NCBI GenBank assembly: GCA_025937235.1
Contig: JAICRU010000014.1
Coordinates: 1 to 45,862, forward strand
Reading direction: 5' to 3'
DNA from: Acidimicrobiia bacterium
Lineage (GTDB): Bacteria; Actinomycetota; Acidimicrobiia; Spongiisociales; ZC4RG35
DNA length: 45,862 nucleotides
Positions 1 through 8,133 of this stretch are shown one piece after another. The translations under genes and the position numbers were made by a program. The notes beneath the pieces were generated by a model. It was not told the DNA's origin. It ran no database searches and was given only the letters and a program-made list of their open reading frames with translations. Numbering within the stretch: the first letter of the stretch is position 1; every line of letters begins with the position of its first letter.

Positions 1-765
1 GGCTACTGCGAGCAGTTCGCTGCGGCCATGGCCGTGCTCGGGCGCGCCGTGGGCATCCCGAGCCGGGTCGTGTGGGGGTTCACGCCGGGATCGGTGGAGC
101 AGCAGCCCAACGGGACTGAGCTCATCATCGTACGAGACCGTAACGCACACGCCTGGGTCGAGATGTGGATGGATGGCTTCGGATGGGTGCGCTTCGACCC
201 GACGCCCCGTAACGACGACGCCCTGCCCGACAGCATCACAGCCGACTTCGATCCGGCTCCATACCTTCCCCAATCTGATGGCCCGCTGACATTGGACCAG
301 CCAGGTTTCTTCGAAAGCCAATTCGAGGAAGGGCTCACCGACTTCGCCGCGCCGACCGACGGCACGGGCCCCGGTTTCCGACTCTCCCGAGCATGGCTGG
401 CGATCCCTGTGCTCGCCCTCCTCATCGGTCTGATCCCCATCTTGAAGGTCCTGCGTCGCCGGCGGCGGATCAAGCGTCTTCACGAAGGGGATGTCACCGC
501 GGCGTGGGAAGAGATAGTGGACCGTCTGACCGACTTGAGAACGCCGGTCCCTGCCCATCAGACTCCGCTCGAGTTTGCTCGCGCCACCGCTGGGGATCTG
601 GTCCCATTGGCGTCGTCATATTCGGCAACGGTGTACGGGAACCGGGCTGGGCTCGGCCATGTCTCCGACCTCACCCACGCCGAGATCTGGATCGGGAGGA
701 CCTACGAGACCTGGGACCGGGCGGTGGCGGTGTTCAACCCCAGGTCGCTCATCGACAGGGAGTAG
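1..765 (+). CDS. Transglutaminase-like/DUF4129 membrane protein, 3' part
   Basis: The reading frame is open from the first base, so the N-terminal part lies outside the window. The visible 254 residues begin inside a transglutaminase-like core. A Cys sits at visible residue 3 (GYCEQFA), His at 50 (NAHAWVE) and Asp at 66 (FDPTPR), which matches the Cys-His-Asp triad of this fold. A membrane segment follows at about residues 131-151, then a basic RRRRR stretch and a C-terminal cytoplasmic region resembling DUF4129. In actinobacteria such proteins usually have several N-terminal membrane helices and an external transglutaminase domain, often next to DUF58 and MoxR genes. That context cannot be checked here. 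The substrate is unknown. It converges on the MerR gene with only 5 bases between the stops. Confidence 0.85.
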   Translation, partial: GYCEQFAAAMAVLGRAVGIPSRVVWGFTPGSVEQQPNGTELIIVRDRNAHAWVEMWMDGFGWVRFDPTPRNDDALPDSITADFDPAPYLPQSDGPLTLDQPGFFESQFEEGLTDFAAPTDGTGPGFRLSRAWLAIPVLALLIGLIPILKVLRRRRRIKRLHEGDVTAAWEEIVDRLTDLRTPVPAHQTPLEFARATAGDLVPLASSYSATVYGNRAGLGHVSDLTHAEIWIGRTYETWDRAVAVFNPRSLIDRE

Positions 766-770
766 CGGAG

Positions 771-1271
771 TCAGCCGCCGGCGGCGGCCTGCTCGTCGCT
801 GATGTCGTCCTCCACCCTTCGCAGCATGGTCAGGAAGGTGCTGCGGTCGAGCTCGAACCTGGTCACGTCCTCTTCGACCTCTCGTGCGATCTCGTCGATC
901 GCGACGAAGAAGGCCAGCTGACCGGTGCGCAGGGCATCCATGAGCTCGCCCTCGTCCGAGCCCACGTGGAAGATGGTCTGGCCATCGGTGACGAGCTTCA
1001 CCTCGGCGAGGTGATCATCCATTCCGCCTTCCCGACGCAGATAGTCCCAAGCCCGCCGTACCCGCTGGAGTGACATCCCGTTGTCGAGAAGGCTGCGCAC
1101 CACCCGCAGAGCCACCAGGTCCCGAAAGGAGTAGAGACGCCGCACCCCCGGTCTCCCACCTGTGGTCTGGACCGAGGGTTTGACCAGTCCTACACGATCC
1201 CAATAACGAAGCTGATGATGCGTGCAGTTCGTCAGCCGACATGCCTGCTCGGCTGTGAATGATTGGTCCAC
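771..1271 (-). CDS. MerR-family transcriptional regulator
   Basis: A 166-residue protein with an N-terminal MerR-type winged helix: the segment from TAEQACRLTNCTHHQLRYWDR through the YSFRDLVALR helix is typical. I chose GTG at 1271 because a GGAAGG ribosome site lies 6 bases upstream and the family domain begins directly afterwards. Upstream in-frame sequence to 1532 is low-complexity and unlikely to be translated. The C-terminal part (about residues 85-166) is predicted helical and has no Cys cluster, so metal sensing of the classical MerR kind is not indicated. The ligand and target genes are unknown. It resembles the actinobacterial MerR regulators with an extended helical C-terminus that sit among housekeeping genes. 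Confidence 0.85.
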   Translation of the reverse strand: MDQSFTAEQACRLTNCTHHQLRYWDRVGLVKPSVQTTGGRPGVRRLYSFRDLVALRVVRSLLDNGMSLQRVRRAWDYLRREGGMDDHLAEVKLVTDGQTIFHVGSDEGELMDALRTGQLAFFVAIDEIAREVEEDVTRFELDRSTFLTMLRRVEDDISDEQAAAGG

Positions 1272-1386
1272 TCGTCCCTTCCTAATGCCAACCGCACCGG
1301 CCCGGAGTCGTGGACCGTTGCCCTCCACCACAAGCGTCGGAACCTCCGGAGACCGTCGCTGGGTCGGCAACAATAGCCGTTCGGAA

Positions 1387-1719
1387 TTAGTCGCGACGGA
1401 AGGGATCCTGCCAGTCGCCGGGCTCCTGGCTCTGCGTCTCGTCACTGGCCGAGCGCCATGCGCGCGACCGCACCCCGGCGACCAGGGCAGCCGCCGATCC
1501 GACCAGGAGGGCGAACCCAAGGAAGGCGACAACGGTGTTGGTAGCGAAGAATCCGATCACCACGGCAAGACCGGCCACCACTCCGAGCATGGCCAGCCGG
1601 ACACCGATGCGCGACGGCTTGGCAATCTGGCGGACAGCACGGGCTAGCTCCGGGTCCTCTTCGTAGAACTGCCGCTCTATCTCCGCCAGGATCTTCTGTT
1701 CGTGATCATCGAGGGGCAT
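1387..1719 (-). CDS. DUF3040 small membrane protein
   Basis: A 110-residue protein starting MPLDDHEQKILAEIE, the characteristic opening of the actinobacterial DUF3040 family. A basic linker follows, then two closely spaced hydrophobic segments at about residues 40-82, then a short acidic/basic tail. Two adjacent ATG codons occur at 1722 and 1719. The second is preferred because GAGAGG lies about 6 bases upstream and the family starts with MPL. The function of DUF3040 proteins is not known; they are small membrane proteins often found near cell-division and mraZ-type genes. It is separated by 115 bases from the MerR gene downstream on the same strand; I see no gene in that gap. Confidence 0.85.
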   Translation of the reverse strand: MPLDDHEQKILAEIERQFYEEDPELARAVRQIAKPSRIGVRLAMLGVVAGLAVVIGFFATNTVVAFLGFALLVGSAAALVAGVRSRAWRSASDETQSQEPGDWQDPFRRD

Positions 1720-1780
1720 CATCGACCTCTCAACATCCTCCAACGGCCCTCTGACACAATACACCCGGCACGGAGACAGT

Positions 1781-2965
1781 TCACCGGGTAAGCCATGGCT
1801 TCGGCTGAGGGGCCTTCAGCAGCCGGGCCGGCTCTACAGAATGTTCACCATATCGATCACGAACCTCGGCTACCGCCTCGGCGATCCTTGCCCAGCTCTC
1901 GTCGGACTCGATGGGCAGCTGTCTCGGCTCATCAGCCAGCTCCAGCGCGGAGCCGCCCAACCCGAGCAGACGCACCGGGCGGTCCAATGCCACCTGGCCT
2001 AGTAGATCGGTGGCCGTCGCAAACAGAACACGTGGGCTGTCCACAGCACCGTCCGCGGTCACGCTCCGCGTGATGGTGCTGAAGTCCGAGAACCGGACCT
2101 TCAGCGTCACCGTCCTCGCGGCCAAGCCCGAGCGGTGTAGCCGATCGGAGAGCCGCTGCGCCTGAGCGAGCAGGGCGGTCGTCATCACCTCGACACCCTC
2201 GAGATCCCGGTCGAAGGTCTCCTCAACGGATATCGACTTGGCCCCGGTGTCCGGAGTGACCGGCCGGGGGTCGATGCCGTGGGCGAGGTCGAGGAGGTGG
2301 CGCCCCTGAGTAGGCCCGAGCGAGCTGACCACCGTTGCCTCGGGCAACTCGGCCAGTTCCCCAATGGTCCCCACACCGAGACGCTGCAGCCCGGCGAGCG
2401 TGGCCGGGCCCACACCCCACAGCGCCTCGACCGGGAGGGCGTGCAAGAACACCAATTCGGTCTCCTTGGGCACGTGGAGCTCTCCGTCGGGTTTCGCCGC
2501 CTCCGAGGCGAGCTTGGCCATGAACTTCGACGCAGCGACGCCGACCGAGGCGGGTAGCCCGACCCTGGCCCTTATCGCCGCCCGAAGCGTGGTCGCCACC
2601 TCCAATGGTCCCGAGTAATGCCGTCGCAACCCGGACACGTCGAGGAACGCCTCGTCGACACTCAAACCCTCCACCAACGGAGTGAACTGCCTGAAGATGG
2701 CAAAGACCGCGGCGGAGAGCTCTCCGTAGCGCCCGTGGGCGGGCGGCACGACGATCAGATCCCGGCACAGGCGGAGTGCTATCGAGGTCGGCTGTGCCGA
2801 TCTGACGCCATGGGCCCTGGCCTCGTATGAAGCGCTGGCGATCACCCCGCGGCCGCCGGTGCCTCCCACGGCTACCGGCCTCCCCAGCAGCCCGGGGTCA
2901 CGAAGCCTCTCCGCCTCGACGAAGAAGGCATCGAGATCCACGTGCAAGATCGACTCGTCCCACAT
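1781..2965 (-). CDS. dinB: DNA polymerase IV (Y family)
   Basis: A 394-residue error-prone DNA polymerase of the DinB type, full length for the family. The palm shows HVDLDAFFVEAE with metal ligand Asp10 and a Phe15 steric-gate position. The second catalytic motif LSVDEAFLDV gives Asp104 and Glu105. The helix-hairpin-helix thumb (ALWGVGPATLAGLQRLGV) and the little-finger domain follow. It performs translesion synthesis. I see no canonical QLSLF-like clamp-binding tail at the C-terminus, which ends in PKPWLTR. The 55-base region upstream, shared with the divergent phosphatase gene, has no recognisable LexA box, so SOS control is not shown. Some actinobacterial dinB genes are likewise not LexA-regulated. 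Confidence 0.95.
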   Translation of the reverse strand: MWDESILHVDLDAFFVEAERLRDPGLLGRPVAVGGTGGRGVIASASYEARAHGVRSAQPTSIALRLCRDLIVVPPAHGRYGELSAAVFAIFRQFTPLVEGLSVDEAFLDVSGLRRHYSGPLEVATTLRAAIRARVGLPASVGVAASKFMAKLASEAAKPDGELHVPKETELVFLHALPVEALWGVGPATLAGLQRLGVGTIGELAELPEATVVSSLGPTQGRHLLDLAHGIDPRPVTPDTGAKSISVEETFDRDLEGVEVMTTALLAQAQRLSDRLHRSGLAARTVTLKVRFSDFSTITRSVTADGAVDSPRVLFATATDLLGQVALDRPVRLLGLGGSALELADEPRQLPIESDESWARIAEAVAEVRDRYGEHSVEPARLLKAPQPKPWLTR

Positions 2966-3020
2966 GCCTGCACGAAGTTAACGGCGGAGTTACCTCTGGT
3001 CGCGTCTGGTTCCGACCACA

Positions 3021-3704
3021 ATGAGTGGCATGGCTGCCCTGGCACATCTGGTTCGTCACGCCGAAGTCGACAATCCGGCCCATCTGGTCTATGCCGACCT
3101 CCCCGGATTCGGCCTCTCCCCGCATGGCATCGAGCAGGCGAAGCGGGTGGGTCGTTATCTTGGCCCCCGGCCGGTCGTGGCCATCTGGTCGTCGCCATTG
3201 GAACGTGCTTTGCGCACCGCCGAGGCGATCGCTGCCCGCACCGGTGTGCCGGTGAAAGTGGATGCCGGCCTGACCGAGTGGGCCGTTATCGGAAGATGGA
3301 AAGGTCATGTCTGGCGGGACATCCCGAACGTGTTCCCGGGCGACCTCGAGGCCTACCTGGAGCACCCGGAGAACCTCCCCTTCGCCGGCGAGAGCCTCAT
3401 CGAGATGGCGGACCGTATGGCGATGGTGGCGAGGCGACTCGATCAGGAGCACCCCCACGGTGACGTCGTCATCGTCTCCCATCAGGACCCCATCCAGTCG
3501 GCCGTGTTGAGGCTGATCGGCTCGCCCCTATCCGGCCTGCACGACAGCAAGCCGGGGCACGGAGCCGTCGTCAGCCTTCGCCCTGGCCCGGCCTGGCGGG
3601 TCGAGACGGAATGGGACCCGGGAGACACACCCCGCTTCGGAGAGAAGCCCGGCCTCAGGGTTCTCGAGCCTGCCGGTAGCCCGGAGGGCCCGACTTCGGC
3701 TTGA
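3021..3704 (+). CDS. Histidine phosphatase family protein
   Basis: A 227-residue member of the phosphoglycerate-mutase-like superfamily. The phosphohistidine motif LVRHAE places His13 as nucleophile beside Arg12. Arg62 (SSPLERAL), Glu86 (LTEWAVIG) and His154 (VIVSHQDP) fit the rest of the catalytic pocket. Actinobacterial proteins of this length include broad-specificity phosphatases and the MSMEG_4193 type; the substrate cannot be read from the sequence. ATG at 3021 is used; ATG at 3030 is an alternative. It is divergent from dinB and is followed 25 bases later by two unknown membrane proteins on the same strand, possibly one transcript. Confidence 0.88.
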   Translation: MSGMAALAHLVRHAEVDNPAHLVYADLPGFGLSPHGIEQAKRVGRYLGPRPVVAIWSSPLERALRTAEAIAARTGVPVKVDAGLTEWAVIGRWKGHVWRDIPNVFPGDLEAYLEHPENLPFAGESLIEMADRMAMVARRLDQEHPHGDVVIVSHQDPIQSAVLRLIGSPLSGLHDSKPGHGAVVSLRPGPAWRVETEWDPGDTPRFGEKPGLRVLEPAGSPEGPTSA

Positions 3705-3729
3705 AGGTGCCCGCTGCGAGACTCGGCAG

Positions 3730-4476
3730 GTGACGGTTCCGATCCTCGCCACCACCCCCCTCCTGGCCGCGTTGGCATGGGCGGCAGCCCTGGCAGTGGA
3801 CCCTGGCCCATTCGCTCCGGAGTCGGTGCTGTTGATGATGATCGGCGTTCTAACCCTGGCCACGGTTGGCATGGTCGGCCTGACCGTGACCGGTGGAACG
3901 TGGGCCCATCGGACATCGCTCGTCGCGCTCACCGGCATGTTCGCAATCGCAATCGCCAGGCCGATCGACGTGATCTGGGTCATCTCCCTGATCGTCACCG
4001 TGATTGGCGCCGTGGCCCTGCTCGTCCCCCCACTGACGACAAGGCTCCGCCGTCTGCCTCCCGCGGCCGGACCTCCCACACGGGCGGTGCTCGTTCCGCT
4101 GGTCCTGATCGGCTTCCCATTCCCGCTCGGGCTTGCCGCCTGGGATCGAACTTCTACCACCACGCTGATCATCGGGATTACCGCTCCCCTCGCCGCACTG
4201 TGGTTTGCCCGGGTGTTCCCTGGGGGCCTGATCGCGGTCAGGATCGCCTGGCCGGCCCTGGCCATCGGGCTCGCCTTCACACAGTGGCTCGCCCCGGCGG
4301 TCGTCTCGCTATGTGGCGGAATCTCGGTTGCTGTACTGGCCTGGCATCGCACGGTTGCGATCGCTTTCCATCCGCCCCGTGAGCGAGGCACTGTCTACCC
4401 GATCCCACCGGAGCTGGCTCCACGTGAGGTTCTCGACTCCGCCGACCTGGACGAGCGGGGCCGCCGCAAACCTTGA
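3730..4476 (+). CDS. Unknown multi-pass membrane protein
   Basis: A 248-residue hydrophobic protein starting at GTG with CGGCAGG just upstream. I count about six to seven membrane segments between residues 5 and 215, ending in a soluble tail with the charged stretch DSADLDERGRRK. No motif lets me assign a family; it is not an obvious transporter or enzyme. It lies 25 bases after the phosphatase gene and its stop overlaps the start of the next small membrane protein (TTGA), so the two are probably translated together. The function is unknown. Confidence 0.7.
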   Translation: MTVPILATTPLLAALAWAAALAVDPGPFAPESVLLMMIGVLTLATVGMVGLTVTGGTWAHRTSLVALTGMFAIAIARPIDVIWVISLIVTVIGAVALLVPPLTTRLRRLPPAAGPPTRAVLVPLVLIGFPFPLGLAAWDRTSTTTLIIGITAPLAALWFARVFPGGLIAVRIAWPALAIGLAFTQWLAPAVVSLCGGISVAVLAWHRTVAIAFHPPRERGTVYPIPPELAPREVLDSADLDERGRRKP

Positions 4477-4727
4477 GACGCCGGCCCAACCCGTGGATAG
4501 CGGTCCCGTCCCTGGCCCTTGGAATCATCGCGGGCGCGTTGGGCTGGATCATCACCGATCTCAGCTGTCGTCAGCCAGACGGCGCCGGCGGCTTCACGAC
4601 TTGCTTCGGATGGGCTGCGCTCGTGGCGGTCATCTCGTTTATCGTCGTCACCATCGGGGCGGCCTTGATACTGGTCCTGGTCTATCGGTCGCTCGCCGAG
4701 TGGCGCGAAGGCCAACACAAGACGTGA
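4473..4727 (+). CDS. Small two-helix membrane protein
   Basis: An 84-residue protein whose TTG start overlaps the preceding TGA stop by four bases. This supports translational coupling and decides the start, since no ATG is available. Two hydrophobic segments (about residues 9-29 and 46-70) flank a short loop with two cysteines, at positions 32 and 44 (LSCRQPD and FTTCFGW), which could form a disulphide outside the membrane. The tail is short and charged. I do not recognise the family. Confidence 0.6.
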   Translation: MRRRPNPWIAVPSLALGIIAGALGWIITDLSCRQPDGAGGFTTCFGWAALVAVISFIVVTIGAALILVLVYRSLAEWREGQHKT

Positions 4728-4757
4728 ACGTTGAAGCCCAGGCAGCCTTACACGCCC

Positions 4758-6017
4758 TCAGACTCTGCTGAAGATCAATGAGACGTTGTGCCCGCCGAAT
4801 CCGAAAGAGTTCGACATCGCATGCTCGAGACTCGCCTCACGCTTCACGTTCGGCACATAGTCGAGGTCGCACTCGGGGTCCGGAGTCTCCTGGTTGATGG
4901 TGGGTGGGAGCACCTGGTCACGAAGAGCCATGATGCAGGCGATCGCCTCGACGGCGCCTGCTCCCCCGAGGATGTGCCCGGTCATGGACTTGGTCGAGGA
5001 AACAGGTGTGGAGTCGGCGACCTCACCCATCGCTATGCGAATGGCGGCGGTCTCTGTCGAGTCGTTTGCCTCAGTGGACGTCCCGTGTGCATTGATGTAG
5101 CCGACCTCCGACGGTGAAAGCCCGGCGTCTTCAACGGCATTGACCATTGCTCGAGACGCACCGGTGCCACCGGGACGAGGCAGCGTGATGTGGTAGGCGT
5201 CCGCCGACATCCCGTACCCGGTCAGCTCGGCCAAGACGGTGGCACCCCTCGCCGTTGCCTGTTCCATGTCCTCGAGCACCAGGGCCGCGCCCCCTTCGCC
5301 CATGACGAAACCGTCACGATCGGCGTCGAACGGCCGCGAGGCCCGCTGCGGATCGTCGTTCCTCGTGGAGAGAGCTCGCGCCTGGGCGAAGGTGGCAATG
5401 CCAAAGGTGGTGATGGCCGCCTCCGAGCCCCCGGCGATCACGACGTCTGCGGCACCGCGGCGGATCAGCTCGGCGCCATCGCCGATGGCGTTGGCCGAGG
5501 CGGAGCACGCCGTGACCACACACGTGACGGGGCCGAGCAGGTTGTGCTCGATCGACGCCAGACCCGCAGCCATGTTGGGAATGACTCTGGGCACCCCGGT
5601 GGGGCTGACCCGGTCAGGGCCACGCTCGGTCAGTGTGACGATCTCGTCGATGAAGGAGCCCATCCCGCCGAACCCGGCCCCGACCACGACGCCGGCTCGG
5701 GTCGCTGCAGGGTCATCGTCGGCATAGGAGATCCCGGCCTGTTCCATGGCTTGTCGGACCGCGACCAGGAAGAATTGAGCAAAGCGGTCGACACGTCTCA
5801 CCTCTCGCTTGTCGAAGTGCTTCTCGGGCTCCCAGCCGCTCACCTCGGCGGCGATGGTGGTGCGATACCCGTCGGTGTCGAACTGTGTGATCGGACCGAC
5901 GCCCGAGCGGCCGGCCAGCATCCCCTCCCAGGTCGACCCGGGATCCTCACCTAGTGGCGTCACGGCCCCGAGCCCGGTGACGGCGACCCGCCGTCGCTCC
6001 GGTGCCATCGAGATCAC
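4758..6017 (-). CDS. fabF: 3-oxoacyl-ACP synthase II
   Basis: A 419-residue ketoacyl synthase that condenses malonyl-ACP with acyl-ACP during fatty-acid elongation in the cytoplasm. Catalytic Cys171 lies in VTACSASANA. His311 (NAHGTST) and His348 (SMTGHILGGAGA) complete the Cys-His-His triad, and the C-terminal NSFGFGGHN motif is present. Length is normal. The GTG start at 6017 overlaps the acpP stop by four bases (GTGA); ATG at 6008 is an equally plausible start. It is the last gene of the fabD-fabH-fabG-acpP-fabF cluster. Other actinobacterial KAS proteins (mycolate-type KasA/B) have the same fold, but the context argues for general fatty-acid synthesis. Confidence 0.95.
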   Translation of the reverse strand: MISMAPERRRVAVTGLGAVTPLGEDPGSTWEGMLAGRSGVGPITQFDTDGYRTTIAAEVSGWEPEKHFDKREVRRVDRFAQFFLVAVRQAMEQAGISYADDDPAATRAGVVVGAGFGGMGSFIDEIVTLTERGPDRVSPTGVPRVIPNMAAGLASIEHNLLGPVTCVVTACSASANAIGDGAELIRRGAADVVIAGGSEAAITTFGIATFAQARALSTRNDDPQRASRPFDADRDGFVMGEGGAALVLEDMEQATARGATVLAELTGYGMSADAYHITLPRPGGTGASRAMVNAVEDAGLSPSEVGYINAHGTSTEANDSTETAAIRIAMGEVADSTPVSSTKSMTGHILGGAGAVEAIACIMALRDQVLPPTINQETPDPECDLDYVPNVKREASLEHAMSNSFGFGGHNVSLIFSRV

Positions 6018-6259
6018 CCCCCGAGCTTCCCGTGGACGACGTCGATCGCCTGCCCGACGGTCATGATCGACTCCGCCTCCTCGTCGGGGATCTTCACCCC
6101 GAACTCGTCCTCGAGCGCCATCAATAGCTCCACCACGCCGAGACTGTCCACGTCGAGGTCTTCCTCGAAATGGGCGTCCTCGGTGATCTTCGAGGCATCC
6201 AGACCGAGCTCGGAGACGAGCACCTCGCCCAGTCGATCGGATATCTCGTTCCTGTCCAT
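6014..6259 (-). CDS. acpP: Acyl carrier protein
   Basis: An 81-residue acidic four-helix carrier protein. Ser39 in the VDSLGVVELL motif is the attachment site for 4'-phosphopantetheine, which carries the growing acyl chain. A strong AGGAGG ribosome site lies upstream of the ATG, fitting the high expression expected of ACP. It sits between fabG (32-base gap) and fabF (4-base overlap), the standard place in type II fatty-acid clusters. Length and sequence are typical. Confidence 0.96.
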   Translation of the reverse strand: MDRNEISDRLGEVLVSELGLDASKITEDAHFEEDLDVDSLGVVELLMALEDEFGVKIPDEEAESIMTVGQAIDVVHGKLGG

Positions 6260-6291
6260 TTCTTCCTCCTTATCTCTTGGGGGCGGGAAAG

Positions 6292-7041
6292 TTACAAGGC
6301 AAGACCGCCGTCCACGGCCAGGACCTGACCCGAGACGTATGAGGCGGCGTCGGAAACCAAGAACTCGACGGCCGCCGCCACTTCATCCGCCACCCCGAAA
6401 CGTCCCGCAGAGATGCGGCCGACCGCCTCCTGTTTGACCGCCTGGCTCAAGTCCTCGGTCAGCTCCGTGGTGATGAAGCCCGGCGCGACCACATTGACGG
6501 TGATGCCACGGGATCCGACCTCTTTGGCCACGGCCTTGGAAAAGCCGATCATCCCCGCCTTCGAGGCGGCATAGTTCGACTGTCCTGCGTTGCCGGTGAT
6601 CCCGGCCACCGAGGCTATGGACACGACCCTCCCCCAACGCGTCCTGATCATCGAGCGGAGGGCGAGCCGGGTGCATAAATACGTGGAACGCAGATTCGTG
6701 GCCAGGACCTGATCGAAGTCCTCCTCGCTCATTCGAAGCAACAACTTGTCCCGGGTGATCCCGGCATTGTTGACCAGCACTGCGACCGGCCCGAGGTCAC
6801 TCCCGATCGATTCGAACATCATCTCGACCTGGGCGGCATCGGATACGTCCGCCCGATATGCCTTCGCCCGGCCACCCTTCTCTTCGATCACCCGGACTAC
6901 CTCGTCCGCCGCCCCGGAGCTCTTCGAGTAGTTGACGGCGACGACATGCCCGGTGACAGCGAGCCGGACGGCGATAGCTCGACCGATCCCCCTGGAACCG
7001 CCGGTGACCAGGGCGACCCTCGCCCGGGGGTCTCCACTCAC
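6292..7041 (-). CDS. fabG: 3-oxoacyl-ACP reductase
   Basis: A 249-residue short-chain dehydrogenase that reduces 3-oxoacyl-ACP with NADPH. The nucleotide site TGGSRGIG (residues 13-20), NNAG (91-94) and the catalytic Ser144, Tyr157 and Lys161 (SNYAASK) are all present. The TEL segment near residue 200 and the C-terminal VDGGLAL are typical of FabG. The start overlaps the fabH stop by four bases (ATGA). Position within the fab cluster makes FabG far more likely than another SDR. Confidence 0.95.
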   Translation of the reverse strand: MSGDPRARVALVTGGSRGIGRAIAVRLAVTGHVVAVNYSKSSGAADEVVRVIEEKGGRAKAYRADVSDAAQVEMMFESIGSDLGPVAVLVNNAGITRDKLLLRMSEEDFDQVLATNLRSTYLCTRLALRSMIRTRWGRVVSIASVAGITGNAGQSNYAASKAGMIGFSKAVAKEVGSRGITVNVVAPGFITTELTEDLSQAVKQEAVGRISAGRFGVADEVAAAVEFLVSDAASYVSGQVLAVDGGLAL

Positions 7042-8123
7042 GTGAGCTTTTCGGGAAGGCCGAAGAAGTCGAAGTTGGCCTGCAACAGCTCCATCGTCGT
7101 GCGATCAGGCGGGGGAAGCTCGGCATCGCTCTCCCCCAGAGGTTCGACACGTTCCCCCCACCGGTATACGGCCGAGCCCCAGCTCAGCCCACCACCGAAC
7201 GCGGTGAACACGATGTTGTCGCCGGGATCGACCCGGCCTTGCTCCAGGGCTTCGGTCAGGGCGACCGGGATCGTGGCCGCCGAGGTATTCCCGTACGAAT
7301 GGATGTTGACGAAGACCCTGCTCTCGTCCACTCCGAGCCGGCGAGCGGTGGCATCGATGATTCGTGTGTTGGCCTGATGAGGGATAACCAGGTCGATGTC
7401 CTCCAGCGACAGGCCGGCGTCCTTGACGGCGCGGGCTGCCGAGTCACCCATCGTCGTCACGGCGCGGCGAAACAGCTCGGGTCCCTCCATGCCGATCGCA
7501 GAAGCCCGCGGATCGATCGGGCCCGGATCCCCGGCGGTGCCGTCCCGAGGTACGCCGAGGATGTGGCCCACCGACCCGTCCATGCCCAACTCCGAGGAGA
7601 GCAGGCCGATCGGCTCATCCGTCGGCTCCAGGACCACCGCCCCCGCCCCGTCTCCAAACAGCACACAAGTGGTCCGGTCGGTGAAATCAGTCACGAAGTG
7701 GAGCTTCTCGGTCCCGATCAGTAGCACGGTGTTGTTGGTCCCACCCCGGATCATGTTGGTCCCCACCACGACCCCGTAGACGAATCCCGAGCAGGCGGCA
7801 TTCAGGTCCAAGGCCGCTGCGTTCCATGCCTTCAGGTGTCTTTGGACCACCGAGGCAGTGGAGGGGATGATGGAGTCGCCCGAGCAGGTCGCGACCAGGA
7901 GGAGATCCACGTCGTTGACCGTCTTGCCCGCTGCGGCCAGGGCCCGCAGACCCGCGACAGCAGCCAGCTCCGAGGCCTCGACGTGACTGATGCGGCGCTC
8001 CTTGATGCCGGTCCTGGTGGTGATCCACTCGTCGGTGGTGTCCACCAGTTGCTCGAGATCGTGGTTGGTGAGGACATTGGGGGGCATGCACTTGCCCCAC
8101 CCGGTTATCTCGGCGTTCCGCAT
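7038..8123 (-). CDS. fabH: 3-oxoacyl-ACP synthase III
   Basis: A 361-residue initiating condensing enzyme that joins an acyl-CoA primer to malonyl-ACP. The triad is Cys111 (NAACSGFVYG), His249 (IPHQANTRI) and Asn279 (HSYGNTSAA). GAGGAG seven bases before the ATG supports the start. The usual family end (GGGLSWGSAVYRW) is reached near residue 323, and about 38 further residues follow, ending FDFFGLPEKLT; this extension is longer than in E. coli FabH. It could affect primer choice or partner contact, but that is a guess. Confidence 0.94.
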   Translation of the reverse strand: MRNAEITGWGKCMPPNVLTNHDLEQLVDTTDEWITTRTGIKERRISHVEASELAAVAGLRALAAAGKTVNDVDLLLVATCSGDSIIPSTASVVQRHLKAWNAAALDLNAACSGFVYGVVVGTNMIRGGTNNTVLLIGTEKLHFVTDFTDRTTCVLFGDGAGAVVLEPTDEPIGLLSSELGMDGSVGHILGVPRDGTAGDPGPIDPRASAIGMEGPELFRRAVTTMGDSAARAVKDAGLSLEDIDLVIPHQANTRIIDATARRLGVDESRVFVNIHSYGNTSAATIPVALTEALEQGRVDPGDNIVFTAFGGGLSWGSAVYRWGERVEPLGESDAELPPPDRTTMELLQANFDFFGLPEKLT

Positions 8124-8133
8124 TCAGGTCTCC

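Noticed and set aside
2966-3020. Possible LexA box upstream of dinB
   Set aside because: The interval has no GAAC-N4-GTTC palindrome; a TTAACTTCG-like segment is only a partial resemblance.
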